A stretch of DNA of 64,000 nucleotides from Dendrobium chrysotoxum (lineage: Eukaryota; Streptophyta; Magnoliopsida; Asparagales; Orchidaceae). Under the pieces are notes generated by a model, which worked only from the letters and a program-made list of their open reading frames with translations, did no database searches and was not told the origin of the DNA. Position 1 is the stretch's first letter; each line of letters starts with the position of its first letter. The translations under genes and the position numbers were made by a program. Shown piece after piece: positions 46,934-59,415 of this stretch. The stretch spans positions 50,797,941 to 50,861,940 of the forward strand of contig CM034297.1 of NCBI GenBank assembly GCA_019925795.1, read 5' to 3'.

Positions 46934-47309
46934 TGTGCAAACAGTGAAAGCAAATCCAAAATCAAAGCACGATCAACACAAAGAGCACTGTAATTTATGT
47001 GGTTCAATGAAGATGCTTAAGTCCATGAGGAGGGGATGATTTTACTATTGTGGAGAAACAAATATGATTACAATTGGCTCTCTTTAGCTCTCATACAATA
47101 GCCCTTAAGCCCCTTTAAATAGATTTGAAATAAAATAAAATAAAGACACTAATTTATGGAAATCTAATTATGCCAATTAGACCTCTCAATTAGTGCAAAT
47201 CAAATCTCCCAATATTGGCAGCAATCAGAGCTCCTAATTAATGCAAATCTGCCAATAAATCCTTTCCAAATAATGATAATCTAGATTTGAAAAGATTTTC
47301 AAATCAATA
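46934..47309 (-). mobile_element. 5' LTR of minus-strand Ty1/copia element
   Basis: This 376-base LTR ends TTTGCACA just before the primer-binding site and matches the LTR at 28007-28378. Its outer end has decayed (TATTGATTTG for TGTTGATTTG). No 5-bp target duplication can be recognised between the outer flanks of the two LTRs. Confidence 0.75.
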
Positions 47310-47334
47310 ATATTTTGTTAATTGTTATATATAA

Positions 47335-48005
47335 TTAGGCTTGCAAACAAACTGAGCTGAGCCAAATAGATACTTGTTCATATTTGATTTCATTTATTAT
47401 AAACTTGTTCAAGCTCGATTCGAGCTTTTATATTTATGTTTATGCTTAGTTCATTTAAAATGATACATATTCATGATTGGTTCATGTTTAATTTGTTTCG
47501 TTCTTATTAAGCTTTAAACAAATGAATCATATTAAGCTATTAATGAGCTTCATTTTCTAGATATTAATTAGCTTAACAAATGAGCTTACTAATAAATAAT
47601 AACCATAGAGCATGTTTGTGAATATATCTAGTGAGTATTTTTGAGCTACCACACAAGCTCATTCACGAACATATCTAGCAAGTATTTTTCAAGTATTAAT
47701 AACTATTCATCATTTCATAACGAGACTTAATCTCCCTCATATCAAATATTAATAAAGTTCTTCAACGAGTTTGTTCGTGGTCTCTATATCGAACATGAAT
47801 CGAGCTTTTAAATGAGTTTCTATTGAGCTTATTTATAAGCTTTAAATGATGTTATTTATGAACACAATAAATCAAATATATAGTTGCTCAGGCTTGTTTA
47901 TTTAATAATCGAATATTTAAAATAATATTTAAACTTATTTTATTACTTAATCAAATAATCACAAATAAGTTATAATTAAGTCGAGCCACGAGTAGTTTGT
48001 CCTAC
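47335..48005. repeat. Degenerate non-autonomous element of GAGCTCGAGCTC type, copy 2
   Basis: It opens TAGGCTTGCAAACAAACTGA and closes near AGTAGTTTGTCCTACACTA, with many diverged AAGCTCGATTCGAGCTTTTA-like repeats between. The ends are roughly inverted, as in the copies at 19186 and 51960. It lies directly beside the decayed outer end of the copia 5' LTR. Confidence 0.4.
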
Positions 48006-50035
48006 ACTATGTTCTTTTGCATCACTAGATATAGTTAAATGGTAAATTTGATGTGTTAGGGTCGCCATGTATTTAAATCCCCTTAATTTTCTTTCATGCG
48101 TCCAGTACATAGTATGGGCCTTAATGCTAAAAGTATTTTACCCGTTCTTGTTGGGCTGAAATTTCGATGAAAAAAGCCCAATCAAGAAGTCCGTCTATCT
48201 CAGAGCGACTTGATTTGTCTAAATGGGCCCATCAAATTAAATTAAATGTGCTTAACTATAATTATGTCTTTAAAAGCAATTATGCCAGTAAGGTTATTTT
48301 AGTAATTAACTATATGGTAGCCAATTCATTTGTTTTTTTTTTTTTTTTTCAACAAATTTACTCGGTTAGGCCAATTCATGGGTGCTATGTGCTCCTGTGT
48401 GGGCACTCAAATTCTAGATCAAGATATGTAACATATGTTTATAGTCTTTTATTCATTAATTGAATTAATTGAAAATGTGTAAGGGAGAATATAATATAAA
48501 CTTCCACAGTTTAGTCAAGAGGTGGGAATCCTATTGTTTGGAAGAGTTATACATTTTATTTTCTTCTGATCCCTCAAATTTTAAGAAATTTTTTTTAATT
48601 TAACATTTGTTAGGCCTTGATAAACTAGTAAAAATTACGATTGATCAAACATGAATTTATGTCCAAATTATGAATATAAAGCACTTGAGTATTTAGGAAT
48701 TGCAGACATATAGTCCAAATCATATAACTTCTATTTCTGTTAAACTTATAATCAAGGTAGTGTAGTTCGATGATACAAACACAGCAATACCTAGAAAGTC
48801 TGAGACGGAGTCCAAATGGGCTAAAATAAAGTATTTAGAAACATAATTGGAAAAAAAAAAAGATCATTTGAGCAATGAAATATTCTCCAAATTTTATATA
48901 CTTCTAGTTGAAGCTAGTATCTCGATAAGATGAATCGCCAAGACTAAGATCACTCAATTTTGAATAGTATTTGTTTATGATAGAAATATGCATCTTAATG
49001 AGATAATTGTCAATGCTAATGTATAGGAATCTAAGAATTTATTCATTTTTTTATAATCAGTTCATTAATGGGCATCTTTTGATATACACAAGAGAACTCT
49101 TGTATATACATATTACTTATATTAGAATGAGGGGCATGGAACTCGTCTTAAGTGGTTCTGTCAATTTTATTTTCTTGTGAAATCAAAGAATATACACTTT
49201 CTAGGATAATGTGGGTCAAGTTAGACATTTTTCTTCTAATTGCTTATAAAATGTAAGTCATTTTTCCCTGATTAGTTCCTTTAATCTCTCTTAAATGATT
49301 AATGTAGAGTTGTGCATCCACAACTCAAAGCCCTATTTAATTTCGTGTACATAGAATTGAGTTACTAAAATGGCCCTAAAGTGTTTGAAACGATTCTTAT
49401 AGTGTGGTTAACCATTTGACAATTATGTTGTGATATAGTCCATTTATACAATTAATTATGCTAAAAGGTTCATGTTATATTGATCAATTCATTGAAAGAA
49501 CTAAAAAGAAAAAGTTAGTAGATATAAGTAACTTCCACCAATATGATAATTTTATTTTATAAGTAGCTATGCAATAATATAATTTTATTATTTAAAAAAA
49601 TTTGTGGTAAGGAAGAGCTTTTTATAACCTAATATATTTAAATATGGTAATTAAGTATTATGATAATACTATATAGAGAATATCCCTTTCCTTTCTACCT
49701 CCACTTTTAAATAATCAACTCATACTCATCTTTCTCTAGTTGCTATACAATCTATTCCTCTCCTTCTCTACAAGTATGCTATAGGCAACCTCAACTACCA
49801 CCTCTTTCAACACCTCCTATAATCCCATTTACTTTTCCTGATGATACTTTAAATTCTTCAATTTTATATAGCATTAAAATGATGTAAAAGGTAAATTACT
49901 TGGCCGTTATTTTACTAAATTCTTCTATGTTGTCTTTTTTTATAGTGTATATCTTAGAAGCAACACTACATCCTCTGCTGAAACAAGTTTTATGTGTAAG
50001 ATGGTTGTTCTTATAGTCTAAAAACATGAGATTTA
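48006..50035. other. AT-rich intergenic stretch, no gene seen
   Basis: There are only short chance reading frames, including the one at 48167-48463 that runs through a poly-T tract at 48330-48349. No transposon ends, RNA genes or promoters can be supported here. Confidence 0.45.
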
Positions 50036-50139
50036 GGCCTCGTTTGGGACGACTTTTTTACTGCTTCTTAAAGAAGCTTTCTAGTATAAAAATTAAAAGC
50101 TGCTTTAAAGAATAATAAGAAAACCATCTCAAACAATAA
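50036..50139. mobile_element. Tourist-like foldback MITE (family 1, copy 4)
   Basis: The left end GGCCTCGTTTGGGACGACTT mirrors a worn right arm reading AAGAAAACCATCTCAAACAA. The arms meet at CTAGTATAAAAATTAAAAGC. TTA lies on both sides (50033-50035 and 50140-50142). Confidence 0.7.
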
Positions 50140-50142
50140 TTA

Positions 50143-51604
50143 ATATTTTCCCCCTTCATTTAGGAGAAGTCACCTTCGCATTCTCATATGCATTATATAT
50201 TAATATATATATTGTGGTAATTAATCATGCAATTATACGTATTATTAATAGCCTCATATTTTATGAAATGACCAAATACATTTGAGATTGATTATCATTG
50301 TGACACAGAATGTTGTATTTTTATTTTAATTATTACCTTATGTTTCTATTTTAGAAAAGTGATAAATAATTTTACCAAAATTTGTCATATTATTATATTA
50401 TAAGAGAATAAATTTGAAATATATATATATATATATATATATACATTTATTCTCTTTTATTCTTTTTTTTTCCCTTCCTTCTCTATTTATTCTATGTACT
50501 TATAAATTAACATAGTTGTTAAGTATTAATTATTATCAAATTATAGCTTCATAACAGTCTATGATTGATCTTCTTTTTATTTTCTCTCAACTAACAATGC
50601 AATCATTATCTTTGACTTCATGCTATATGTGTTACCTATTATTCAATAAATAATGGTGTTTGGTTTTTGTCTCAATTAGGTTTTGCAATCAAATGCATGG
50701 AATCCTAACCTTTCCATGCAAGTTTTTGACTATCTTTTGCAAGTTCACTAATGCTCATGAACTTTGACAATTAGGAAATATGGCTTAGCTTGAAATGTGA
50801 CAGTTTCCCTTTTTTCAACATTGCAGGTAAGGGGTTTCACTTTTCTCAATAACCATAATGTTTTTTTTACTCAACAAATATCATTCATCTTTAAATATTT
50901 TGCAATAATTGATTGCTTGTAGACCCTATTGCTATCCTTATATATATAGGGGGATTTCTAGATATAATACTTTAAATTAGCATATTTATATATATTTAAT
51001 ATATATAGGTTTATATTTACTGAACTATCACTCAATTTAATTACCGTAAAAATTTTGAAACCCTAATTTATCACCCTGCTAAATCATACATAAAATTCCT
51101 AAATCCTCGATAATGAAAAACATTTGAGGAAGATGCAGGTGAATTTAAACGAGGGAAAGACATCAACAAAACTGACAGTATGTGGTGAACTCGAGAACAA
51201 AAAAGAGGTGAGAGAATTATGATGGGAGTATCGATATACAAAAATTTTAAGATATATATATTTGAACACTCATTAACTTTATTAATAAAATACCCCAATA
51301 AATAGTTATGTATGTAATCTTCATCTTTAGTTCAATTTGAATATTCATATATCACATATTTTTAAATCTATTTGTCGTATTGATGAACTTTATTTCTCAA
51401 ATTTTATTTAGAATGGACCTCACAATCAAATTTAATTAGTGGAGAGTCAAATTTGTTTTGTTTGATCCTTTTATTTTTTTATTTGATGTTCCCTTAATTC
51501 AATATTTTATTTCAATTTATCTAAAAAAAAGGATTTTTTTATTTATAAAAAAGGCATCTTGTATATATAAAGTCAAATCTTGTTGCTTTGCCAACCTGAA
51601 ATGA

Positions 51605-51639
<35 letters not shown>

Positions 51640-51959
51640 TCTCTCTCTCTCCCTCTCTCTCCTCTCATGTTATCTCTTTTTTATATTTATATTTGCTTCT
51701 CTCAAAAATAATAATTTGTTTGTTCATAATTACTTTTGATGTAGAGTTAAGAAAATGTGTTGCTAACTTCATACTTATTTTTAATCTGCTGCTAATAATA
51801 TGTCATGCATGCCTTTGTATTATTAAACTCAGATAGATATAAATATTTCATCATTAAATCATTGTATTTCCATCTCTTTGAGTAATTATTAGGGTGTTTT
51901 TTTATGATTTTTTTCTTTATAGTGTTGCAAGACATCGGACAATTACCGATGTTTGGAAC
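50143..51959. other. AT-rich intergenic stretch with microsatellites
   Basis: It contains a TA run at 50418-50442, a CT run with CCT interruptions at 51609-51662, and otherwise no recognisable gene or transposon. The short minus-strand frame at 51071-51298 has no family resemblance. Confidence 0.45.
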
Positions 51960-52393
51960 TAGGGCTGTAAACAGGTCGAGTTGAGTTGAGCTCTTGTTTA
52001 ATCAAGTAAAGCACATTAAATTTATGCTGAGCTCAAACTCGAGCTCATTTGCTAAGCTCAAGCTTGAGCTCATTTGCTAAGCTCAAACTCGAGCTCGATA
52101 GGAAAACTAGAGGTTCGCTCATTTTGGAGTGCCATAATTTTTTATTTTGAAGTTGGACAAAATTAATTAAGCTAATATAAATAATGATGCCTTAATTAAT
52201 ATTAATCAAGTTGGCTTAACAAGCTGACAAGCGGAGCTAGGTCGTGCTCGAGCTCAAGCTCATATAATATATGAGCTCAAATTTAAGCTTGAACTTGAAC
52301 TTGTAGCTCAATAAGCTTAACTCACGAGCTTGTTAGTGAGTCGAGGTTGAGCTAGCTCACCTGCCGACTTGGTTCACTTACACTCAGCTCCTA
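51960..52393. repeat. Degenerate hAT-like element of GAGCTCGAGCTC type, copy 3
   Basis: The left end TAGGGCTGTAAACAGGTCGA is a well-known kind of plant hAT MITE terminus. The right end TTACACTCAGCTCCTA is its decayed inverted form. Inside are many AAGCTCAAACTCGAGCTC repeats, including a direct repeat near 52035-52095. The flanking 8-mers (tttggaac and cttgacac) share only a few bases, so the target duplication is not convincing. Confidence 0.5.
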
Positions 52394-53702
52394 CTTGACA
52401 CCATGTTTTATTTATAGTAGTCTTGATAATTTTGTACATTTTTTGAGTTTTTAATAAAAGAAAGAAATATTTTTATTGAGGAAAATCAAGTCATGGTTTC
52501 AATATTGAAGCATTGTAGCAATTAAGGCAATGTTAAAAAGGGGAATTTAATATGTTCTATAACATTGTTATTAGAGTGGTCAAAACAATCTTCAAACTTA
52601 TAAGATCAATGAGAGGTTAGTGCATAGTAAAAAAAAAGGGAATTGAGGTTAAATGATCAAAATTTATAACAATTCCCAAACACTTACATTGCCATATTTT
52701 GTGTGAGTGCTATTGTACAAATGAAACATTAGTAGGAATAGACTATTGACTTAATTTAAATTATTAATAGCAAATAAAGGAAATTAATAAGGTACAAAAA
52801 ATACATAAAAATATTTAAAATTTTCATACATATTCTCTCAATTGATAAATCCGTCATATTCTTTCAATGGTAGTTTCCATCATAATGACATTGATAAAAT
52901 TTTACAGAAAATAAATAAAATATCATGTCATCTTTATTTTTTTTTTTCTTGTGTATTGAAACCTAATAACAATACCCTTCATATAATAAAAATATAAGGC
53001 AATCAAAATTACATCTGAATGCCTACAAAAATAATAATAATAATATTTAAATAAATGTATGATAATATTCAAAAATCACTTGAAGATATATCCATTATAA
53101 GAATTTTTATGTAGTTTTTTGTAGGATTATGTCAATCACTTTCAAACCTATGTAATATATTAACATATTTTCCTAGGTGTGTATAGTTTTACTCTCCTTT
53201 GTTCTTTCTTCAAGCCCATTATATAATTAGGTGAACTTTTTTACTAGATTCCTTTGAGCTACTTATCCTACCTAGACCCAATGGCCCAACCTCACCATGC
53301 CTATTAATTACATGAACCTTATAATTATTTCATGTGGCCCTCATTCCTTGATTTGTTGTCAAAATCATATGGCTTGAACATATCACTATATTATGGGACA
53401 TTGGGACCCATTTCCCCCTACCATTAAGTCCAACATTAATTAAATAATAATAATTAGGATAATTGAGTAGTTAGCTTTGTGATTAGTTAAGGCTTGGAGT
53501 ACTTATTTTCCCTTAATTATCACAACATAAATCATAAGATTAGTGTAAATCTTGAATTTTATTTATTGGAGACTACACAAATTTTGAAGCAAGATTAATG
53601 TGAAAAGAAAAAAAATTGATCAAGCCTTTCTTGTTTGATTTATGAGCTTGAAATTGATCAATTTTTCAAGTAAATATGGGCCCCTCATACTCTTTTTACT
53701 TA
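52394..53702. other. AT-rich intergenic stretch, no gene seen
   Basis: No coding sequence or transposon end can be supported. The only pattern is short AT-rich runs, such as AATAATAATAATATT near 53030. Confidence 0.45.
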
Positions 53703-53833
53703 TGTTTTGTTTGGGACAACTTCCTTATTGCTTTATAAAATAGCTTTCTAGTACAAAAATTTTAAATTCAAAAAAAATTATGTACTAAAAAAATGTTTGA
53801 TAAAGCAGTAAGAAAGATATCCCAAATGAAGCC
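53703..53833. mobile_element. Tourist-like foldback MITE (family 1, copy 5)
   Basis: TGTTTTGTTTGGGACAACTT mirrors a right end reading ATCCCAAATGAAGCC. Both sides are flanked by TTA (53700-53702 and 53834-53836), the 3-bp duplication expected for PIF/Harbinger-type insertions. Confidence 0.8.
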
Positions 53834-54460
53834 TTAGCCAATTGATTTGAATTTCAAATATTTATCTCCATAAGTGAATTAGTGTTCTAAAGATAGGCTA
53901 ATGTTGTTTAATGGCTTGTTGAGCCATCTTAATTAATTACAATTGTATTGATTTTTCAGCATGTGAGGCATATTTAATGGTCACAATTGCTTAAAAATGT
54001 TTTCCTATAAGATAAATTTTTAATCATATATTTTAAAAAATTACTAGTAATAATAATATTTAAGAAAATAAAACTTTTAAATAATTTTTTATTACATATT
54101 TTTAAAAATATTTTTAAATATACTACTAATAATAAGAAATATTTTTACCAATATATTAAAATATATATATAACTAAAATTAGTTGTACAGTTATTTCAAA
54201 AGGGCTTTTTTTTATTTTTATATTATAAAATTATTATAAAGGCTACCCCAAATGAATCTTGAGGAATTTGGTCTGATTTTCGAATAAATTTCAAATTTTT
54301 GTGAAAATTGGATAAAAAAGAATTTCCTAGTTCAAACCTAACAGGAAACTCAATTTAAATTAAAAAAAAAACAAATTATCCCTAATTAATTTTTTTAGGA
54401 AATTTTTTATTCAGATATACCAAACAAAATTTCTTTCAAGTTATGAAATATTTTCATCTA

Positions 54461-56686
54461 CAGTAACCTCCCGCCTAAGTACGCACCCATATGATTAAGT
54501 ATGCAAAATTTGAACAAAAATATAATGTTCAACATTTATAACTTCAACATGTCATGAATGATTATTTGACGTAAGTTTTACAACTTCTTACATCTTACAT
54601 TGAGTGTGGTTGCCCGAACATTTCTTTGAAACAATTCAAAAGATTTTTTAAGATCATCAAATGTATCTCCAGTTTCTTCTTGTACATCAAGGGCAGAGCA
54701 ATTGATCCTCTATGTTAAGTTCCTGATCTTGGAGAGACTCAAAGCCCTGAAATGCAACAGTATTTGTTATAGTGGAACTCAACTCTTCTTGAGGATTCAG
54801 ATCATCATCATTCTCCATCTCATCAATTTTCATGGACTCCAAAAGTTCTTCAACATCTTCCAATCCAGCAGCAGCATATTATTCCCTATTTTCATCATCG
54901 ACATGAATGAAATCTTCAAATTTTGTAGGATCCATAAAATATTTTAATTTTTCATGGCTTGCATAATATTGATACACAAATCATCATCTTTATTGACCTT
55001 ATCAACATCTGCCTCTAATTTCATGAGCTCCACCTTGATAAAGGCATTTTTGATTGAGCTTGACGCTACTAAATCCCAGGCAACTTTCGCATAATTTGTT
55101 GCATCAAGCAGATGTGTTGGATTTCCATAAGAAAGCATAGCTGCTCCTAACCATTTTCCCTGCTCTTACTTACGCTTCTTCACCTCCTCATCAAGTTTGT
55201 AAAAATCTAGGGCATCCTTCATATATAAATACTTGTACCATTTCTTCAGAGCTGCGATTATTCCCATATCGCATGGTTGTTTCAACTCGTGCAATTGGGG
55301 GGGGGGGGGAATACTACCTGAATGTTATCACGTTTGATAGCTTCGAAATGCCCAGGAGTATTGTCCAACAACAATAGTACTCGATGGCTATTACATTTTT
55401 TCACTTCAACATAAAGCACCTCGTTGAACCATTTCCAACAAGTTTCCACATTCATCCATGCTTTTGCTTGACTGAAATATTTTATTGTCCAGTGGCGGTC
55501 CTTGATACAAGCTGGTTCTTTCGGCTTTCCAATCAAAGTGGAGAGAATCTTGTGAGTTCCCGTGGCGTTCGCGCATGCAATAAGAGAGATTTGATCTTTG
55601 GCTTTTTTCTTGCCCCTGATTGTGACAATGTCCTCATTTGGCATAAGAAGGTTATATCTCGGAAGCAGACGAAAGAATAACTCAGTCTCATCCCTATTAT
55701 AAACATTCTCAAAATTATATTGCTCAATAATCGCATATAAATCCTTTAACGCTGCCAACAACTCTGGATCGTCCATGTTGACTTTTGCTCCCTCTCCATG
55801 AATGAGCATCTTTTGCAAACCTCGACGTGCTCTGAATCAGCTCAACCAATGCCATGAAGCCTTAAAATATGTGTCCGGAATTGAAAGAGTTGAGGCAATG
55901 TTCTTCGCTTTGGCAATAGAGAGAGAGGGCGGTACAAGTAAATTAGCACGTCGCATACTATCAATCCAAATGAACAACATAGCTTCAACCTCTGCGAATC
56001 GACCAACGCACAATTTAAATGTTTTTTATTTATCTTCTTCATACATCAATGTAGAGCGTTCAAGAATCTGCTCTCTATTTTCCCACACCTGTCGCATGCA
56101 GCCTTCACTCATTCCATACTCTCGTGCGAGAGCACGCTTGCTTGGAGGATTCGTCTTGCTCAACTTCAAGATGATCTCACATAGTTGGGATTCATTCAAT
56201 CGTTTTCCGTTTGCTTTCTTTGACATTTTCCAAAAAATCGGAGGCAGGCCATACTTGAACTTGCCGACGGAGATGGAGGTTCGAACGGACATTCGGAAGA
56301 CAAACAGGGCAAGTTTGGAAGACAAACGGGCCTTCACCTCGGAGGGTGCGAACGGGGTCATACCTGGACGCAGCCGGACGCGTTCGGACAGTTCCTTGGA
56401 TGGGGCATCGCATAGGAGCGTGCAAACGGGGTTAAAATCTGGAGGCGAGAGAGGGATGCGTGCGGCGTGGGTTACGAACTAGCGAACTGGAGGTCGTGAG
56501 CGAGAGGTCGCGATGCGTGCGGCGTTGATTGCGAAGGGAGGCTTGCATGTGAACTGAAGGTAGCGAACAACATAGATTACAAACTGAGTGTGGGTCGTAA
56601 ACGTAGAGCGTAACCTTAACTACACCTACCGATTATGTACACACAAAATTTCGGTTCAATTTGCATACATTACCGGGAGGCTACTG
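54461..56686 (-). mobile_element. Complete pogo/Tigger-like (Tc1/mariner superfamily) element
   Basis: The 2226-bp element has terminal inverted repeats CAGTAACCTCCCG (54461-54473) and, on the other strand from 56686, CAGTAGCCTCCCG. A TA dinucleotide stands on each side (54459-54460, 56687-56688), the target duplication of this superfamily. The CAGTA...CCTC terminus resembles plant Lemi1/Emigrant-type pogo elements. It contains one transposase gene on the minus strand, now inactive. Since both ends and duplications survive, it was a whole, possibly autonomous element when it inserted. Confidence 0.85.
54944..56226 (-). pseudogene. pogo/Tigger-like DDE transposase, inactivated
   Basis: The likely start is the ATG at 56226 (MSKKANGKRLNESQLCEI). 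The N-terminal part has a CENP-B-type helix-turn-helix (PSKRALAREYGMSEGCMRQV). Downstream, the DDE endonuclease domain keeps all three acidic residues: Asp in YNRDET (about 55700), Asp in LLLLDNTPGH (about 55360) and Asp in KQPCDMGII (about 55270). Damage seen: stops at about 56027 and 55843, a one-base frameshift near 55284 just after the PPPPNCTS segment beside a run of 13 G, and a stop near 55167. The C-terminus ends at 54944. The plus-strand frame of 226 residues at 55802-56482 is a shadow. Confidence 0.85.
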
Positions 56687-57710
56687 TAATTGTGAGAGAT
56701 TATCTTTTAATTTATAATATAATGATTAAAACTATTTTAAACAGCGATTCAAGAAAAAGAATATTTTATTTCTTGATATAGAAATAACTGTCTAAATGTT
56801 AAAAAAAGGTCATAAATGTCAAAAAGAAATATCTAGTACTTTAAATTAAATGCTGTCGCCGGTTAAAAGTTCAATCATAGTTTTGAATGATTTTATATAA
56901 ATAATCAGACAAGTGAAAATGAGACAATTTTTAAGAAAATTCATAGGTTTAGCCTAGTTAAAATAACTTCCTTTAATAGTAAGTATATATTATAGGGCAA
57001 AATTTTAAACTAAGTATTATTAATAATTAAATTATGTGATAAAATATATTTTTAAAAAAATGAAAAATAGGCATAGTAGCCCATTCAACAAGCTACTTAT
57101 TTGTCCAATCAGCATTTAAAATTTTTAAAAATTCTTTTAAAAAATTAAAAGTATTATAGCAAGTTGCCTGTTAAACAAGCGATTTGCTACCGTACCTTTT
57201 TATTTTAATCAAAATTTATTTTTTAAAGGGAAAAAATAATTAAACTTAATAAAAATAACCTCACAAGTAAGAAATGAATATTTTTGTGAGAATATTCTTC
57301 ACTACTCCACGATTTTCTTATATTAATTTCAATAACATTGTTAATTATTATATATTTTAATTTTATAATTTAATATTGATAAATGGATATCTATTTTACA
57401 TTAACTTTATTAATCTTCAAGATAATTTATTAAAATTTTACATCATAAAGCTTGTTTGGTATTGGAGTTAGAATATATATTTTCAAAAACTGATCACATA
57501 TTTAAATTCTAAATATTTATAGATAAACTAGCATTTAACATTAAATAAAAATGACACTCAAATTAATTGATATTTTAAAATAAAATTTTCGTATCTTATA
57601 TTTTCATGAGAAATAAATTATAAAATTAGTTGAGGCTATTTTGATTAAATTTAATTATTTTTTTTCCTTTGAAAAGTATAAAAGAGACGCATAATATTAA
57701 GTTAAGTGTT
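56687..57710. other. AT-rich intergenic stretch, no gene seen
   Basis: Very AT-rich, with no frame over 60 codons and no recognisable element end. A weak direct similarity between GCCCATTCAACAAGCTAC (about 57078) and GCAAGTTGCCTGTTAAACAA (about 57159) on opposite strands is too short to interpret. Confidence 0.45.
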
Positions 57711-58019
57711 GCAGAGATGAGGATGCTTAGGTGGATGAGTGGCCTTACTCTTAGAAGCAGAATACAAAATAAGCATATACGTGAAAAGGTTGGAGTAGCT
57801 CCAGTGGAAGATAAGATTAGAGAGAATCGCTTTAAATAGTTTAGTCACATAAAACGGCAGCCTTCTAATGACCCAGTTAGGAAAGTAGATGTATTAGATT
57901 TGACTTATGTTAAGAATGGTAGAGATAGACCTAAAAAGACTTGGTTAGAAAATATTAGAAATTACCTTTCCTTATTAAATTTAGTTGAGGATTTAACTCT
58001 TTACTTTTATAGATATTAA
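57711..58019 (+). pseudogene. RTE-type LINE, C-terminal fragment
   Basis: One frame reads MRMLRWMSGLTLRSRIQNKH, IREKVGVAPVEDKIREN, then after a stop in place of the usual Trp codon FSHIKRQPSND, and NGRDRPKKTWLENI before the final stop at 58017-58019. This is the very conserved C-terminal tail of plant RTE-clade LINE polyproteins (LRWFGH.. RRP.. GRGRPKKTW). Only this 3' end is present, as is usual for 5'-truncated insertions. One in-frame stop shows that it is dead. Confidence 0.8.
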
Positions 58020-58316
58020 ACATCTATTATGGTTAACATAATAATAGATAAAATCAACCCAACATTTTTTAATTAAGAATGTCAGCTTTGCTTTGGAGCA
58101 GAAAGTTTTTTTAATTAATTTAGTAAGATGTATATGTTTAGGTGCACGAGGACCACATTAAACTAACTAATACTAACTAAAAAATGCTAATTCACAACTA
58201 ATCACTTGAATTAAGGAAATTTATAATATTTATAGAAGATTAGGTTTAATTAATACTATAGGTTGTGCAGAAAATTAGTTTACTAGAAGGAAAGGGCAAA
58301 GCTCTAGTCTAAATGA

Positions 58317-58480
58317 GGAGAGATTATTACGTATGAAGTCGGGACATAGCTTTTTGTTCAGACTCCAGTCACATGAAGACGTGAACTCTCTCTCTTGTAC
58401 ACACTCTCTGTACAAGAGAGAGAAAAAATTCACGTGCCTTCATGTGATTAGAATTCAGACTCTGCATGTAATAATTTTTC
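58317..58480. mobile_element. Foldback MITE (family 2, copy 2)
   Basis: GAGAGATTATTACGTATGAA at the left mirrors a right end reading CTGCATGTAATAATTTTTC. CACATGAAGACGTGAACTCT pairs with the segment around CACGTGCCTTCATGTG, and the centre is CTCTCTTGTACA / TGTACAAGAGAG. The family also occurs in intron 1 of the second peroxidase gene. Confidence 0.7.
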
Positions 58481-59106
58481 CTAAACAAGAAGCTTGTAGC
58501 TTAATTATTACTAAATTTTATAATATATATTGATTATTTTTTTTATAAATAACATCATGATTAATACTTAAATAATTAACATGACATTAATAAACTATAA
58601 ATTTAATAAAAAATATTTTCATATTTGTAAAAGTTTTTTTGTCACCTTTCTCATTTTATATATTAATATTTATTATGAATATGACTGTTTGTCTTTGGAT
58701 TTTTATGAGCTTACAGCCTGGAGCTATATATCTTATGCCAAGCTTTGTATGGTTATCTAAGCATATAAAATAAGAACTTGCTAATCAAGTAAAACATAAA
58801 ACCCTAATATTGTTTAAAAAATAATTAAAACAAACTAACAAAGTAATTTGTGTCTATCATTTGATAAGAACATGCTATGCTCTGATAAACTCATCACTCT
58901 CCTATTGCGTTTTGATGATCTGAAGATCAAAGCAAAGTGTCACATTCTAATTAAGTTCATTGATAGGCCACCATAAGTCCAGCAAAAATATGAAGAAAAG
59001 TATTAGGATATATAACACAACCTATCCACATTATTATAGCTTATTAACGCACATTAATTTTCATAATTTTTTTTAAGTAAGAAGAAATGTGGAAGAAAAA
59101 AGAAAC
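58481..59106. other. AT-rich intergenic stretch, no gene seen
   Basis: Only short chance reading frames are present. No promoter, RNA gene or transposon terminus is supportable. Confidence 0.45.
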
Positions 59107-59415
59107 ACATTAGTAAAAATATGTGTTTTTCGCAGCATTTATTAGTAGTAAATTAAATACCGCTGCTATAGACCGAATACCGCAGCGGTTTTAAACCGCT
59201 TCTTTGTATTATTAATTTGGAACTCTACTCGCGAATGAAAAATAAGGCGCGAAATCGGAAATAAGCCCTGGCCCTAGCTCATTCTATATGTCGTCCCGAC
59301 CTCGAGCGATCTCCTCCGAGTGCGACCTCTTTCAAGCAGTTACTAAACCGCCGCTAAAACCTTTCCAACGAACATAAATACAGCGTATATGCAGCTAAAC
59401 CACTATTGTAGGTTA
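59107..59415 (+). mobile_element. Possible decayed CACTA transposon end
   Basis: CACATTAGTAAAAATATGTG followed by GTTTTTCGCAGC could be a worn CACTA terminus. Next come subterminal-like repeats ACCGCTGCTATAG, ACCGCAGCGGT, AAACCGCTTC and AAACCGCCGC, the density expected of a CACTA end. No opposite end or transposase is seen, so the call is tentative. Confidence 0.35.

Noticed and set aside
55802..56482. Plus-strand frame of 226 residues
   Set aside because: It overlaps the pogo-like transposase on the opposite strand, whose motifs are recognisable; this frame has no motif of its own and runs through in-frame decay of the real gene.
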